Assembly: GCA_023897205.1 (NCBI GenBank)
Contig: JAHWDD010000005.1
Span: forward strand, 4,526,001 to 4,590,000
DNA: 64,000 bases
Direction: 5' to 3'
Source of the DNA: Exophiala sp. HKRS030
Lineage: Eukaryota; Ascomycota; Eurotiomycetes; Chaetothyriales; Herpotrichiellaceae
The position numbers and the translations under genes are program-made. A model generated the notes under the pieces. It made no database searches. It was given only the letters and a program-made list of their open reading frames with translations, and had not been told where the DNA came from. This document shows positions 45,815 through 57,579 of the stretch, piece after piece (the first letter of the stretch is position 1; each line of letters opens with the position of its first letter).

Positions 45815-46642
45815 TTATCTTCCAAATCCAGGTGGAGGAAAGCCTCTTCCCTGCCCTGGCGGCCCACCTTGGAACCCTGGCGGGGGTTGGAATCCGGCAG
45901 GTGGTCCTCCTGGCGGAGCGCCAAAGCCTGGAGGAGGACCGCCGAAACCTGGGGGTGGTGCTCCTCTTCCTCCGAAACCAGGTGGAGGAGCGCCGCCGGG
46001 AAATCCTCCAGGTGGAAAACCGAATCCTCCAGGGGGCGGTGGTCCACCAATACCCGCCGCCGGGCCTCCTAATCCAATAGGCAGACCTCGTCCAGCCGGT
46101 TTCGAGATACCAATTCCTGCCTGCAGAGTAGAGGGAGCACCTCCGGGGGCGGATTGACCGAGTCTTGCTGAAGGGTCTGATGGGGGTGGTCCTTCAACAC
46201 TGCTTGAGACTATGTTTGTTCCTCTGAGGATAACAAGACCGAGAGTTCTCTTCTCTTCTGTTTCAACTGATGCAGCTGCTGCCGATCCTGGGGCTGCAGG
46301 GGCGGAGGATTTGTTCTGCCTGCGTTTAACCTTGCGAAATTCCTCTGTGTCGGCGAGAACGAGATTCATGTGCTAAATTCAATCAGCAACGTAACAACGC
46401 CAATGAAGATGCATGCACGAACTTTATCAAAAGCGAGCATCTGGCCTGTCATCTGTCGACCATCGTTGAGAGTTACTCGCATACGGTAGTTGATCTGAAG
46501 TACTGCGGTTAGTCTGCTGTCAGGCCTTGTATAGGTTTCTCTGCCTACCAGATTTTGCTATACAACAATTAGTACCGAGTTCCAGAAAAGACACGTAGAC
46601 ACTATAGAGATATCATACCATTTTCCCTTGCTTGTTCGCCAT
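45815..46642 (-). CDS. SMB1: Small nuclear ribonucleoprotein SmB/B'
   Basis: Exons 46642-46619 (24 nt), 46557-46549 (9 nt, encoding Q-N-L), 46494-46423 and 46372-45815; introns 61, 54, 50 nt; 220 residues. Sm motif 1: [30 protein letters not shown]; Sm motif 2: [15 protein letters not shown] long Gly/Pro tail of PPPGFGG-type repeats follows, as in SmB/B'. It forms the heptameric Sm ring of U1, U2, U4 and U5 snRNPs in the nucleus. The first coding exons are extremely small, so automatic predictors may truncate the N-terminus to the Met at 46369. Confidence 0.95.
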
Positions 46643-47144
46643 ATTGTTCTGCCTTCGCGCACGAATGCGACTTTCTCTGCTCCGCGAGGAATAGGCTTGA
46701 TAGGTTTCAAAAAGTGGTTCACCGTAGTTTATAGCCGCAGCGTAAACTACGCCTGTTGGACAATGGCTGCAATACCTCTCGTCAGAAATGAAATAGTAGA
46801 GCAGGCTCGTACCGACAGGATAGAAGGCGTGGATCGAGTGCAAATGCAGATTCTCGGATATTCTTCTCCATCAATCAATCGCAGGCAGTTGTTGCTGCTT
46901 TGGTTGGGGATGCCACGCTATCCTACAAATAGACTAGCACAATTACAATCTTGGCGCCCACAATTACGCCAAGACCATCCATTTTCCGACACACTCTGAA
47001 TTTCGAATCGACTTCAACCGCGCCGTTTGAAGAGTGAATCCGACTTCCTTCCTTTCCGCACTATCATCAGTCCTCACTCACGCAGACATCTCCTTGGACT
47101 TCAATCTCTGTCGCAATCGTTAACACCACCATTTCTCAAACAAA
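46643..47144. promoter_or_regulatory. Bidirectional promoter of SmB and ribosomal protein L11 genes
   Basis: 500 bp between two divergent, highly expressed housekeeping genes. The right end is C/T-rich leader (cctttccgcactatcatc...). Confidence 0.5.
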
Positions 47145-47795
47145 ATGGCGGAAGGCAACGACAAGAGCTCCAACCCCATGCGGGAACTGCGTATCGACAA
47201 ACTCGTCCTGAACATTTCCGTCGGCGAATCTGGTGATCGTCTGACCCGTGCCGCCAAAGTGTTGGAACAATTGTCAGGTCAAACTCCCGTCTACAGTATG
47301 TCCAAAGCCGTCTCTTTCAGCCCGAGTCTCCCCTCCCAAAGATTGCAACGCAGTCCTCTCTCCACAAAGTCTATATTTCTTGTCTCTAACCAGTGATGTT
47401 TCTTCTTCACCCCAACAGGCAAAGCCCGCTACACAGTCCGATCATTCGGTATCCGTCGTAACGAAAAGATCGCCGTGCACGTCACGGTGCGAGGACCCAA
47501 AGCAGAGGAAATCCTCGAGCGAGGCCTCAAGGTCAAGGAATACGAACTGCGCAAGAAGAACTTCAGCGAGACCGGCAACTTCGGCTTCGGTATCTCGGAA
47601 CACATCGATTTGGGCATCAAGTACGACCCGGCGATTGGTATCTACGGAATGGATTTCTACACCATCATGAGCCGTCCCGGTGCCAGAGTTGCCCGAAGAC
47701 GTCGTGCCAAGTCGAGGGTTGGCCGTGGCCACCAGGTCACCCGTGACGACACTGTCAAGTGGTTCAAGACGAGATTCGAGGGTATTGTCCGATAA
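47145..47795 (+). CDS. RPL11: 60S ribosomal protein L11 (uL5)
   Basis: Exons 47145-47295 and 47419-47795, 123-nt intron with pyrimidine-rich 3' end; 175 residues, family length. Diagnostic segments: [39 protein letters not shown], then [20 protein letters not shown] across the splice, [17 protein letters not shown] and [11 protein letters not shown]. It binds 5S rRNA in the central protuberance of the large ribosomal subunit. The relatively long intron is usual for fungal ribosomal protein genes. Confidence 0.97.
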
Positions 47796-48277
47796 ATTTG
47801 GGAAACTGGGAGACGACGGTATGAGAGCTTGAGGTGGAAAGCGGATGTTGTTTTTATCGCCCAATATTAGAGAATACGATGGTTGCATCTGATTGAGGTT
47901 GGGTGTGATCACAGAACTTGTGATTGGTAGGATTTAGCATCAGAATTGACATGCTAAGTCTTTGCCCGATCCACTTCGGTTTGGTCTGTCCTGTCCGAGG
48001 GACGACTACCGTACAATCGAGCAAAAAACTATTCATCATGGCAACTGGCGCTTATGGCTACCTGTGCCTCAATAAAAAAACCCTTGAATCACTCCGAATT
48101 TACTTGTGTGCGAAGTCCCCAATGGTAATATTCCAATAGAGTCTCAAGCGAGTTCCCTCACCCAGTAGACTATGGAATGGGTGGTGTTTCTGAATTTGAT
48201 ATGCCAATATTTAGATACAAGTAGATGACACCAATTCGCTGTGAAAGTCTTCGACCAGCGGATTTGGATTCCCAATC

Positions 48278-48490
48278 ATGTGGATTATACAGCGTGACGA
48301 CTCCTGCGCAAAGGAGGTAATTTCCATAACTCATTCCAAATTCCCTACAACACCGTGCTCTGGAGACTTCTTCATACTAATTCATTAGGACAATATCCGT
48401 GCTTTTGGTGCCGCAATTGCCAATGTGCCACTGATGGCGGTCGGCGTGGGCCAGATAGACGAACATGGTAGCTCCTCGATAGTTTCGTAG
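48278..48490 (+). CDS. Possible small two-exon protein, 46 aa
   Basis: ATG at 48278, exon to 48316, 72-nt intron (GTAATT...CTAATTCATTAG), exon 48389-48490. The second exon reads DNIRAFGAAIANVPLMAVGV and ends SIVS. The branch site and acceptor are good and the composition is protein-like, but length and lack of a known family keep confidence low. Confidence 0.2.
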
Positions 48491-48530
48491 AGGTGATAAA
48501 CAGATCCCATAATATATATCCGTATGGTGT

Positions 48531-50010
48531 CTACCGATGTTGATCAACGGGTTGGTGCGATTCAGTTGTCGAAGTACTCGCCGCCAAAGGTGTTACTGGT
48601 GTATTTGGTTCTGTGGCATCTGAAATGTTGATGCTCGGGAGGTTGAGTTGCGGTAATTGAGGAGTAGCATTACTTGGCCCACGACTTAGAAGTCCAGCAG
48701 TACGACTTGCGTTACTGGCTGCCCGTCGTGCCATGGCAACTTCATAAGAAGGAGCATCCCCCATTCCAAGAACTCGTATTGAGGCGGTCTGTTGGCATCG
48801 TCTAAATCAGCCTCGGGAATTCGTGATTCACCGATATCTTCTGAGCCTGTACTTTCGTCGGGGGTAAATCTGTTGGCGGTTGGTGATGAGTTCGTGGTCC
48901 CACTGCTGTTTGAAGTTTGAGGCCTCGCTCGGTCTTCTGGGTTGTCGGATGCTGGCGTAGCCTCTCGAATTACTTCTTGATCAGAACCTGTGGTTGAGAC
49001 ACTTATAGCACTGATGGAACCCTCTCTGGTGTGTGGCCGCGAGAGCAGAGATATTGATGTAGCGTCGGAGGTCAGACGTGGTCGACCAGTGCCTTCCTCA
49101 CCCATGGGAGCTGCTCCGCTCAAGAGACCACCCCGCTCGGAATCATTGCTGTTCGCACGAAGTCTTGTACCATCATGTCGGACCTCGCCCAGTGATCCAT
49201 AGGCAACACTTGAAACCCTTCTCTCTCTGCCTCGGGACTGGTGCTCGGCGATCAAAGTGGCAGCGGAGACACTGACGCCGCCATTCAGTGCGCTGGCGCT
49301 CTCGGCCCGTTGACGTGACTCTCTCCTCAATTCTTCCAAACGAGCAGAGTCCCCTCGGTCTCGAGCTTCTCTTCTTTCACGCCTCCGCTCTTCTCGCTCT
49401 TCGAGTTCTCGTCGTCTGGCTAACCGAATTTGATACAAGGATTCCATTTGATCTTCTCTCCGAGCTTCCGACTCTTCCTGCGTTTCGGGATATTCGACAA
49501 CAGTGTCCATGCCGCCTCTTTCACCCTCACGGCCAATTACTTGCTCGCTTTCCTTGGGGCGCGCGAATAGGCGGGAAGGGTGATAGTACTCCGGACACTA
49601 GCATTCCGATCGATGCCTGCAGCCCCTCCAGACTCGTTGCGGTTGTATGCAGTATTGGTGGATGAGAGATCTCGATTGCCGACTTGTGAGTATTTCCCCC
49701 AGGATGCCAATTCTGCCATTTTTTCTTCAGATATTTGGTAGGGATGTATTTCGGGCTTTTGCCTTGGTTTTTCCATTTTCGGAGGAAAGAGTATATAACG
49801 ATGATACCAGTAAGGACGACGAGGATGACGGCAATAATCTGAGTGCGGTCAGGACTAGTCGGGTATTGTATCAGGTTGACAACTTACAGCAATGGTCACG
49901 GCACTGTTAGAGAAGCCGCCGGAACCGGGATTTGGCTCCTGCCTCCTTTGGATGTCACTCGCAGGGAAGTTGCGCTTCGCACTTCTGCTAGAGGCAGGAG
50001 TGACTGCCAT
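48531..50010 (-). CDS. Single-TM protein with PY motifs (possible Rsp5 adaptor), three apparent frameshifts
   Basis: Exon 1 50010-49888 ([14 protein letters not shown]...), 49-nt intron, exon 2 49838-48531; about 477 residues. One TM segment opens exon 2 ([20 protein letters not shown]), followed by [13 protein letters not shown] basic residues, an Arg/Glu-rich coiled segment ([19 protein letters not shown]), a Ser/Thr-rich region and C-terminal PPQYE and APSYE motifs of PY type. No signal peptide is evident, so the short N-terminus may be outside or lumenal. This layout resembles membrane adaptors that recruit Rsp5/Nedd4 ligases; that is inference. The frame shifts three times: at C5 49696-49700, G4 49556-49559 and near 48772-48775. 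Each is repaired by one extra base. Confidence 0.7.
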
Positions 50011-51639
50011 GTTCGAACAATCCTCCACTTGGTTGTTGGTAGATGAAGTGCAAAACTAAGACCGGTACATCTGAACACTAGATTGGACAACGTTGTGTCG
50101 AGAATAATTGTCGTGTGGTAAGTGGTGACGAGTACAGATCGATCAAAAGTCGCTCGTGCTACCAGTCAGCCGGAGATTTCTGCAAGTTGCCCCAATTCAG
50201 GTGACACGAGTTCAGATGATACAACCGAAAGATGGAAGATTCTTCGAAATTCAAAATTGTGACGTGCAACACTTTAATGGACTCGAAGACTGTATAGACT
50301 CCTGGTATTGTCTCCAAGTGAACGTAGAACAACAAAGCCGTTAAGTTGAGGGAGAATGGGTTGACGAGCTGGCCAACCTGGATGGATCTATGGATCAAGT
50401 ACTCAGCGCCGGGGTTCGAGGAGGGATCTTGACTCTCGACTCTTGAGGGATGGCTGCGGACGTCAGCCCCCAGCAGGTGAGCCTTAGGCTAGGCCTATAA
50501 CAACTTGGAATCCCTGTTCGAGCTTCGTCGAATCTGTGCTCTTTGGTCTTAGCGGGATGCCTCGAAAGCAGACGAGCAGTGGTTAAGCATAGACGAATCA
50601 AGGTACTAAGTAGGCCCCATTATGGAGGGGTGTGTGCCTTGACCTCTAACTAAGATCTCTAATCGTTGGCATTTCACCGATGCTCGAAGGCCAATGCTCA
50701 AGATCCAAAAATATCTCCACATAAAACCACCAGGTGCCCTGGATCGATGGCGTAGGCGTTCACCATGGCAAAAGAACATGAACTCGTACTTGACGCCAGG
50801 ACTCCACATCAGACATAGAGAAGATATTCTTTTACAGGTCGATCGCATCCAAGAATTCTTTCCAGTATCTTCAAACACGTTTCAATTTATCCGCTTTCAT
50901 GTACTCCGTAGATATATGCACAATCCTGAACATGATTGAATGGTCCAGAGCCGTCGACACCCGCGTGCATTTCAGGGACGAGAGTTTCAAGAGCTAAGCG
51001 CAACTGAGATTTGACACGGCGGCTGCACAGCCCGCTCGCCACTACCGCCACGCTTGCGCCGCGCCATGTTCAACTCTGCAAAAACGGTCAAGAGACGGAG
51101 TACTCCTGAGCCCTAGATCTAGGGTCTTGAGGTCTTACAGCGTACGAGCATGTTGACCTTCAATGAGATTGATTTTGACCGTATTATTAGGAGTTTTTCA
51201 GGGTACAAATGGCCGATGCGATGTAACGATGACTTCGTCTTGCCACGACCTTGCTTATGTATCCTACAAACACAACAGAAGCCGAACCTGACCGATGTCT
51301 CGCTCGTGTCATTATGTATTACGAAACCTGCAGGATTCTATGTCGGCTAATACCCACAACTGCATTGTACTCCGTACGCGGACGTCGAGGGGGCCTTAGA
51401 AGTTCTTGGGAGTGGGCGTGCGTGGGCGTGACATGATTATAGTCACGTGGTGCTGTCGATGCCAAGAGATTTCGGAACAAAGTTAAGACTCTTCCGAAGA
51501 TTCTGGTCTGGCCAAATTCGGAAACAAATAAACATAGTCAAGGCTCGCTTTGGTGCAGTTTACAATTTCGTGAACTTTCCTCTCTAACCTTCATCAATCG
51601 TAACAAGTATCATACAGCTGCCGCTGTCTCTTCGCAACA
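50011..51639. other. Intergenic
   Basis: About 1.6 kb between divergent genes. No gene supported; several open frames of 60-90 codons lack domains or splice context. Confidence 0.55.
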
Positions 51640-53059
51640 ATGCCTCCCTCACGCTTTGACAATGGCACAATTGGCACAAACTACAGCAGCATCCACTCAG
51701 CGGATGCGTTTGTGGGTAACTATCAAGTACGGGGATTCCCAATGCCCTTCCAGATTGCCTGTACTAACAGTTCAAGGTCATGTACACGCCTGGCTCAACG
51801 TCACCCCAGATAGAGAGACCACAGAAGAAGTCCACCCGCTTTAGCAGAGCAGTGTCTACCAAGTCTCAGAACCACAGCCAATCATTCATGTTACCGCAGA
51901 ACATCCCCAACACCTCTCAAATCGTTGCAGACCACGGCTCTCTGCCCGATGTGCAGATACACTATACCATTCCAGCTGATGAGAAGCAAATCGTTGCGTC
52001 TCTTCGTACCCTGCAGCGCGACCTGAATGAAGCCATTCAAACAATCAATTCTTTAACGCGAGAGCGGGACGAGGCGCTCCTCGAGCTTAAGTTACTTCGA
52101 GCAGTCAACAATAAACAAACGGCCTCAGCTAAAAAGAAGACCCGCACATCCGAGGAAGTAGAAGATGATCTCTTCGACATCAGCCGATCAATTTCTCCTG
52201 AAAGATCTCCCGTCCGACGATTTTCCAGCAAAAGCGTGGCAACAGAGGCCAAGAAAAACAGCAAAACCACATCTTCGGACGATGCACGTGTCCTACCAAC
52301 AGTCCCAATCAACAGACCAGCCTCACCAATAGCGCCGAGACGGGCTTCAACCAAGCCTAACGTAGAGGTTAAAGACCATGCGCAGACCTACAAAAGACCG
52401 ATCGTTAGTGACACAGAAAATAGCATGGTGGACGATGCAACAGGAATTTCCAACACTTCCCGCCGTCGTCGACACCTCGACCTCGATGAGAATATGACAT
52501 CCGCTTACATTATCCCTGATATAACAATGTCTCAACCGCAGCCACAAGTAGAGAAGAACGCCTCATCTAAAGGAGTCCAAGGAGCCTCTCATCGTCACGA
52601 GGCAGACCACCTCCATAACTGCGAAGTCTGCCACCGTCTAGTGACCAGCAAGAAAACCAAGCACGTTTCCCATGCCTCCGGAACCCACCTCACAGCTTCC
52701 GTATCGACGAAGAAGGCCTCGACAGCCAAAGAACAAGTGGACTTCACTGCACAATTGACTCAGTTGCTCCAAGACGCGATGCTCGATGATCCGACCCTCA
52801 GGCCTAAAATCTCACCTTGGCAAGCCCTTTCCAATGTCAAGAAGCTCCTCACCGATCAGTTCGAAGAAGCAAAACGAAAACATAGCGTCGCTTGGGAGAC
52901 ATACGATAGCATCCAAGCTCCCTGAGCAGTAAGCGACATGCAGCAGCTAGTCAGGAGCTGTTCTATTGGTCTAAGAAAATGGAGGAATGCAGGGTCAATC
53001 TCGACCAGCTACGCGATGTAGAGGAAGGCATGAAGGCGGAGGGCCAGATGGATGCTTGA
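51640..53059 (+). CDS. Ppc89/Cep57-like coiled-coil protein, one apparent frameshift
   Basis: Exon 1 51640-51726, 50-nt intron (GTACGG, branch GTACTAAC, TTCAAG), exon 2 from 51777. The centre has a coiled coil (IVASLRTLQRDLNEAIQTIN, LTRERDEALLELKLLR) like the centrosome-localisation domain of S. pombe Ppc89, and a later HNCEVCHRLV Cys-x2-Cys segment before a second helical region (WQALSNVKKLLTDQFEEAKR). The frame meets TGA at 52923-52925, but adding one C to the CCC at 52920-52922 continues into clear coding sequence (SKRHAAASQELFYWSKKMEE) ending at 53059, for ~456 residues. Family role would be at the spindle pole body or microtubule-organising centre. Assignment rests on pattern memory, so moderate. 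Confidence 0.6.
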
Positions 53060-54055
53060 TGTTTGCTGTAGTATCCTCGTCACGATCAAGGGAGTTGTTT
53101 TTGGTGGGGCTGTTTGAAGCGATTGAGGGCGTCTGAAGCCACATCATCTCGTGTTTGTGTACTCAGCCTCTTGTAATCTTGCATACGGGATCCTAGCAGC
53201 GCATGACATCCTCAGAGTGTGCTTTGTCGTGATGAATAACATCTTGTGCATGAATTCAAAGTACGATCTCATCCACAAGAGACCTCTTCTCCATCGTGTA
53301 CCTCAGTGTTTGGTTGATAGATCAAAGTGTCTATATGAACGGGGCTACCATCACAATCCTGTCTCGTGGGCTCACGTCAATCCAATCGCCACTGTAACAA
53401 TCACACCTTTGTGTCATCCATCGTGCGATTGCGGACTCTGCATAGGTACAGTACCTACCAAGATAACTACAGTGTCCGGAGACCGGAGACAAAGAGTATA
53501 CCAACTACACAACCAGAAGTATGTATGCTCTTTACTGATTTCTTGTATCGATCTACCAAGTGGCAACGCAGCTATGTCACTGGGCTATTTTATATTGGAT
53601 GGATCCATCAATCATGCCTTCAATCATGCGTGTCTAAGGGTGTAACTTTTTCAGTGAAGCATCCGTGCCATGCCGTGCGTGCGAACCGTGTGAACAGTCC
53701 TCGTCATGAATAGTGGTTTGTTCGAAGGCCATGTTATGCAGCAGTCTTGCTGGGCATGGAATCCCGGAAGGAGTAGCTTGTGCTAAGGATAGATGGATGC
53801 TTAGTCGACAATGGACACGAGTGTATTTCTCTCCGGCGGGTGATGAGCAGCGTATGCCGGAACACAGTGGTCGTGATACCTGCAGATCCTCAGGGAGCAT
53901 GTCCTCCGGAGGTATTGATGACGATGCTAGACACGGCCGAGAATGTGTCTCCAAGGTTAACGCCATGGCCGCGATGATGCTTCGATCTTGGATATTCAAA
54001 GCTTGGGTCGTACCAGACTCAAGCCCCCAACTTCACGTCCCGAATTTTCTGGATT
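53060..54055. other. Intergenic between convergent genes
   Basis: About 1 kb. Open frames here (up to 164 codons on plus) have no domain, and Cys/His-rich composition looks random. Confidence 0.5.
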
Positions 54056-56474
54056 TTAAGACACGATCTCCTCCGTCTCCTCAATGACCTCCTCAATGAC
54101 CTCTTCAACAACCTTGTCAGCCTCTGCGTCGACACTCCTTGTCCGCGACAAGTGCAGCTCAGACTCGGGGTCAGGTAGACCCAGTTCTTCTCGCTCTTCC
54201 TTGAGACGCTCCTTCTCTTCGGCAATCCAGCTGTACCATTCGGAGTAGAGGCGTCTGCGGGCTTCGACGACTGCTGCATTGGCACCCTCTTCGAGTTCCT
54301 TGTCAAGTTCTTCGAATTCTTTGCTGTACTCGCGTAGATTCCGTCGGATGGTGCGTTGCTCCTCTTTAGAGAGTAGGGTCGGAGGACGTGGCCGCCAGAT
54401 GAGCTGTTTGAATTTTTCTGTTGGGTTTTCCGATAGCAGCTGTCCATAAAAGGTCCACATGCGGTAGCCATTTTCCATCTATATTTGAGGATCGGGGTTA
54501 GTGAAAAACTCATGGAACACGGAAAAGAAATTGTCTGGTTGAAGAAAGAAAGATAAGCTTACCTGGTGCGTCCACACACTTGCACTTGTTGTGACATATC
54601 GTCCTGTGGGATCCCATTCGATATCCGTCATTCCATAGTGATCCTCGGAGTTCATGAGCATTAGATTTGCTGCAAACGCGGCCTCACTCTCGGGTTTGTC
54701 GCCCTCATAATCAAGATCGTAGAAGTCCAGATCGCTATGTTGCTGAACGCTGACAGTTCCAACGACAACAAATCGACCTCGTGGTGACCAGTAAATACCA
54801 TTAGAGTTCTTCTTGTCATAAGTACGCACATGCTTGAAGGCGCCGGTGCCAGGTCCTTTCAGCTTTTCAGGTGCAAAGAAGGACACAGCAGTCTTGGGGC
54901 CACATTGCTTCCGGCAACTGCCTCGCCAGCTGTGATGAGGACAAACCGATCACCTTTAGGCTCCCAAGAAAAGTTGACAACTGTATCTTTGAGCGAATCC
55001 ACCACTTCGACGGGTACACCTTTTTCTTTGATGCGAAAAATCTCGAGGTTGGTAGCCAACGACTTCTTCGACTTACTATGTCGGTCAACCTTGACACATA
55101 TAAATTTGGCATCGGACTGCCAATGTAATTTTGCGTCGGTGACATTGAAGAGATTGCGCGTTCGCACAATTTCTTTGCTAGGAATCGACATTAAGGCGAC
55201 CTTAGCAGGATTGGAGCCAATCTCGGGAGTCCAAAAGCACAAAAGTTGCTCCTGTATCTTGACACCCTCACGTTGAACTGTGGATGGAGCCCATTCGAAA
55301 TCGACGATACCCTCAAGCTTGATGGAAGTTTTGTCCAGGAGATTCATGCGGGGTAGCTCGTAGATGGAGATTGATTCACCGGGTTTCATACGAGCTACGT
55401 ACTTTTCATCTGCCGACCATTTGAAAGCAGGCCATTGGACTTTAGCCTTCGGAGGAACAATACTGCCATCGGCAGCGGTTGTAGGTGTAAGATCGTGGGC
55501 GACAAAGGAACGGAGAGGTTTGCCAGTTTCGACATCCCAGATGACGATATGCTTGCCTTCTTCATCAATGGTGAGAGGGCCCTTGCCCTCTTCTACCACA
55601 ATAGGTTGGTTGGACCAGGTTGTGATATACTTCTCGCCTGGGGAAAACTCAATGAGGCTGACGAATGGATGTGGAAACTGTCTGATTCTGTTGAACTTTG
55701 GACCACCCCAGATCTGAACTCCTTGTTGGTGGACAGATGCGAGATAGGTACCCTGTGGTGACCAACTGACGAACAGCTGTGTCCAGTGAGGCCGATCGAC
55801 AACGGTCTCAGGCGAATCTTTCTTGTTGTTCCAGAATACTCCGACATTATCGCCCCGGAACATAACAAATTGATCGCGGGCTGAAGGGTCGAAAAGCCAT
55901 GATTTCAAGTGATCCTGTTCGGTGAATGCAGGGACCTGCGGCGGAACATAATCTTCATCGATTCTCCCTTCTCTGCCGTATTTTTCGATGTCTGTTAATT
56001 TGTTGACGGCCAGTGTATGTTTCTTGTCGAGGGCAGTACCGTGAAGCTGCTTGGTGGCGGCAAGGGCTTGTTCTGGAGTCTGAAACTCTACAAATGCGAA
56101 TCTATGTGGGAGTTAAATCTGCGCCGAGTTCAGGTTTGTGGAATAGAATCATACCCTTCGGATTGCCCCTGGTCGTTCATGGGCATGAAAACCGAGTCTT
56201 CGCCATCCTTTATTCGCCCGACGGTGTTCAATCTCTTGAGTAAGAATTTGATGAGTTTGGGTTTTTGTTCATTGTTGACTACGGGTAGACCATCAACGAC
56301 CTAGAAGCGTTAACCGAGTGTCCTGGTCCGTCTGAAATAGATTTGACATACGACAAATGTGTCAAGGCCTTCTTCCATGCGCACATCGTAGCGTTCTTTG
56401 AGATCGCTGAAATCAATGTTATCCTCTTCGTCCTGAAAGTCATGGTCGGAGAGTTGATCGAAGCCGGGCGCCAT
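54056..56474 (-). CDS. PRT1: Translation initiation factor eIF3 subunit b, one apparent frameshift
   Basis: Exons 56474-56352, 56300-56155, 56101-54563 and 54478-54056; introns 51, 53, 84 nt; ~743 residues. The acidic start ([19 protein letters not shown]) leads to an RRM ([40 protein letters not shown]), then a beta-propeller ([67 protein letters not shown]) and a C-terminal helical region ([20 protein letters not shown]). Scaffold of the eIF3 complex on the 40S subunit, essential in yeast (PRT1). The frame breaks at G4 54896-54899 (plus strand), between AGSNVAP and [11 protein letters not shown]; one extra base restores it. A real break in a single copy would be lethal, so I take this as sequence error. 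Confidence 0.95.
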
Positions 56475-57579
56475 GACTGCGGTGCTGAATGAGGCTCACA
56501 ATGAAGCCTTGATCACAGACTGCAAGAGGCGTATGTCAGGTCGTTGCTGCTGGACACAGTGCGGCGACGAACAGGCTTTGAATCGATGGCGACCTTATGG
56601 AGGGATGTTACTAGCGCCTGGGAAAATTGCAAGAGCGCAGTTGTGGATGGCCAAGATTTCGATGACTCCGCAAGGTTCAGATCACCTGACATACTTGAGT
56701 CATGGTGCGCATCCATAATTCGGTAATTCGGGTGACCTTCCTGTTCAGGTGAATGATGGTTTCTCCAAGTCGGGGTTGCGTCCTGGACCTTTGCAGGCCT
56801 TCCCAAGCCGTGGTTCCGAAGGGCATAGCCTAAAGCCTAGAGCCTAGAGCCTAGAACCAAAAGGACGAGGTGCCTGGCTGGGCTGGTCATCGTGCTGCGT
56901 GCATCCCGTGCATTCCCCAAGGAACCTCCCGCTAGGTGTCCCGTCAGCCCCAATTAACCAGTTAGAAGAGCCGTGGAAACCCTGCGAGGGTGCCCATCAC
57001 CCAGAGACAGACTAATTAGTAAGTAGAGTTCCAGTCTCCAGCACCCAAACTGGTTCTCTGTGGTTCTTCAGCGGCTCTCCCGCGGCTCTCCCACTAAGCT
57101 GCAATAGGCGAACCGTCGCCAATCATTCAAGCCCCATCCCCGTTGGTTGCGATGCGAAAGCGCATGCGGGCTTCATTTTGGTAGGTTTCCCCAAGCCACC
57201 TGAATTCTATCCTCGTACTGAATTCTATCCTCGTACTGAATTCTTCCTCCTTTGGTTCTATCCCATTCGCTCACTTCATCCTGACCACCCTTACTGAGCA
57301 ACGAGTAGGACTATCAGTTGCGGGAGAAGCTGATCATCAGGTTGGCTGAAGGAGCAGCGAAGCAGACGACAGCAACTGGCTTCCCTCTCGCTGCCCCAAA
57401 TACTGGCCGATCTTTCTTCATCAATCACCTGACTGATGCCCTCCATCGCCTGCATCGAATGGCCCTTTTCATGAATCTAGTCTGATCATCGGTCGCTCTT
57501 CTCTTTCTATTGCCCACGTTGTGGAGGTGGTACGGAATTCCAGACTTGTCTCAGTCCTCGATTACTACTTCCTCTCATC
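56475..57579. other. Intergenic promoter region between divergent genes
   Basis: 1.1 kb between eIF3b (minus) and the SWIB gene (plus). Contains short direct repeats, e.g. ctagagc... near 56830 and an 18-bp repeat of ctgaattctatcctcgta at ~57201-57242. No gene supported. Confidence 0.55.

Noticed and set aside
45789..46157. Plus-strand Gly/Pro-rich frame
   Set aside because: Antisense shadow of the SmB Gly/Pro tail.
53151..54087. Plus-strand open frames of 115-164 codons
   Set aside because: No domain and random-looking composition; they lie between the ends of convergent genes.
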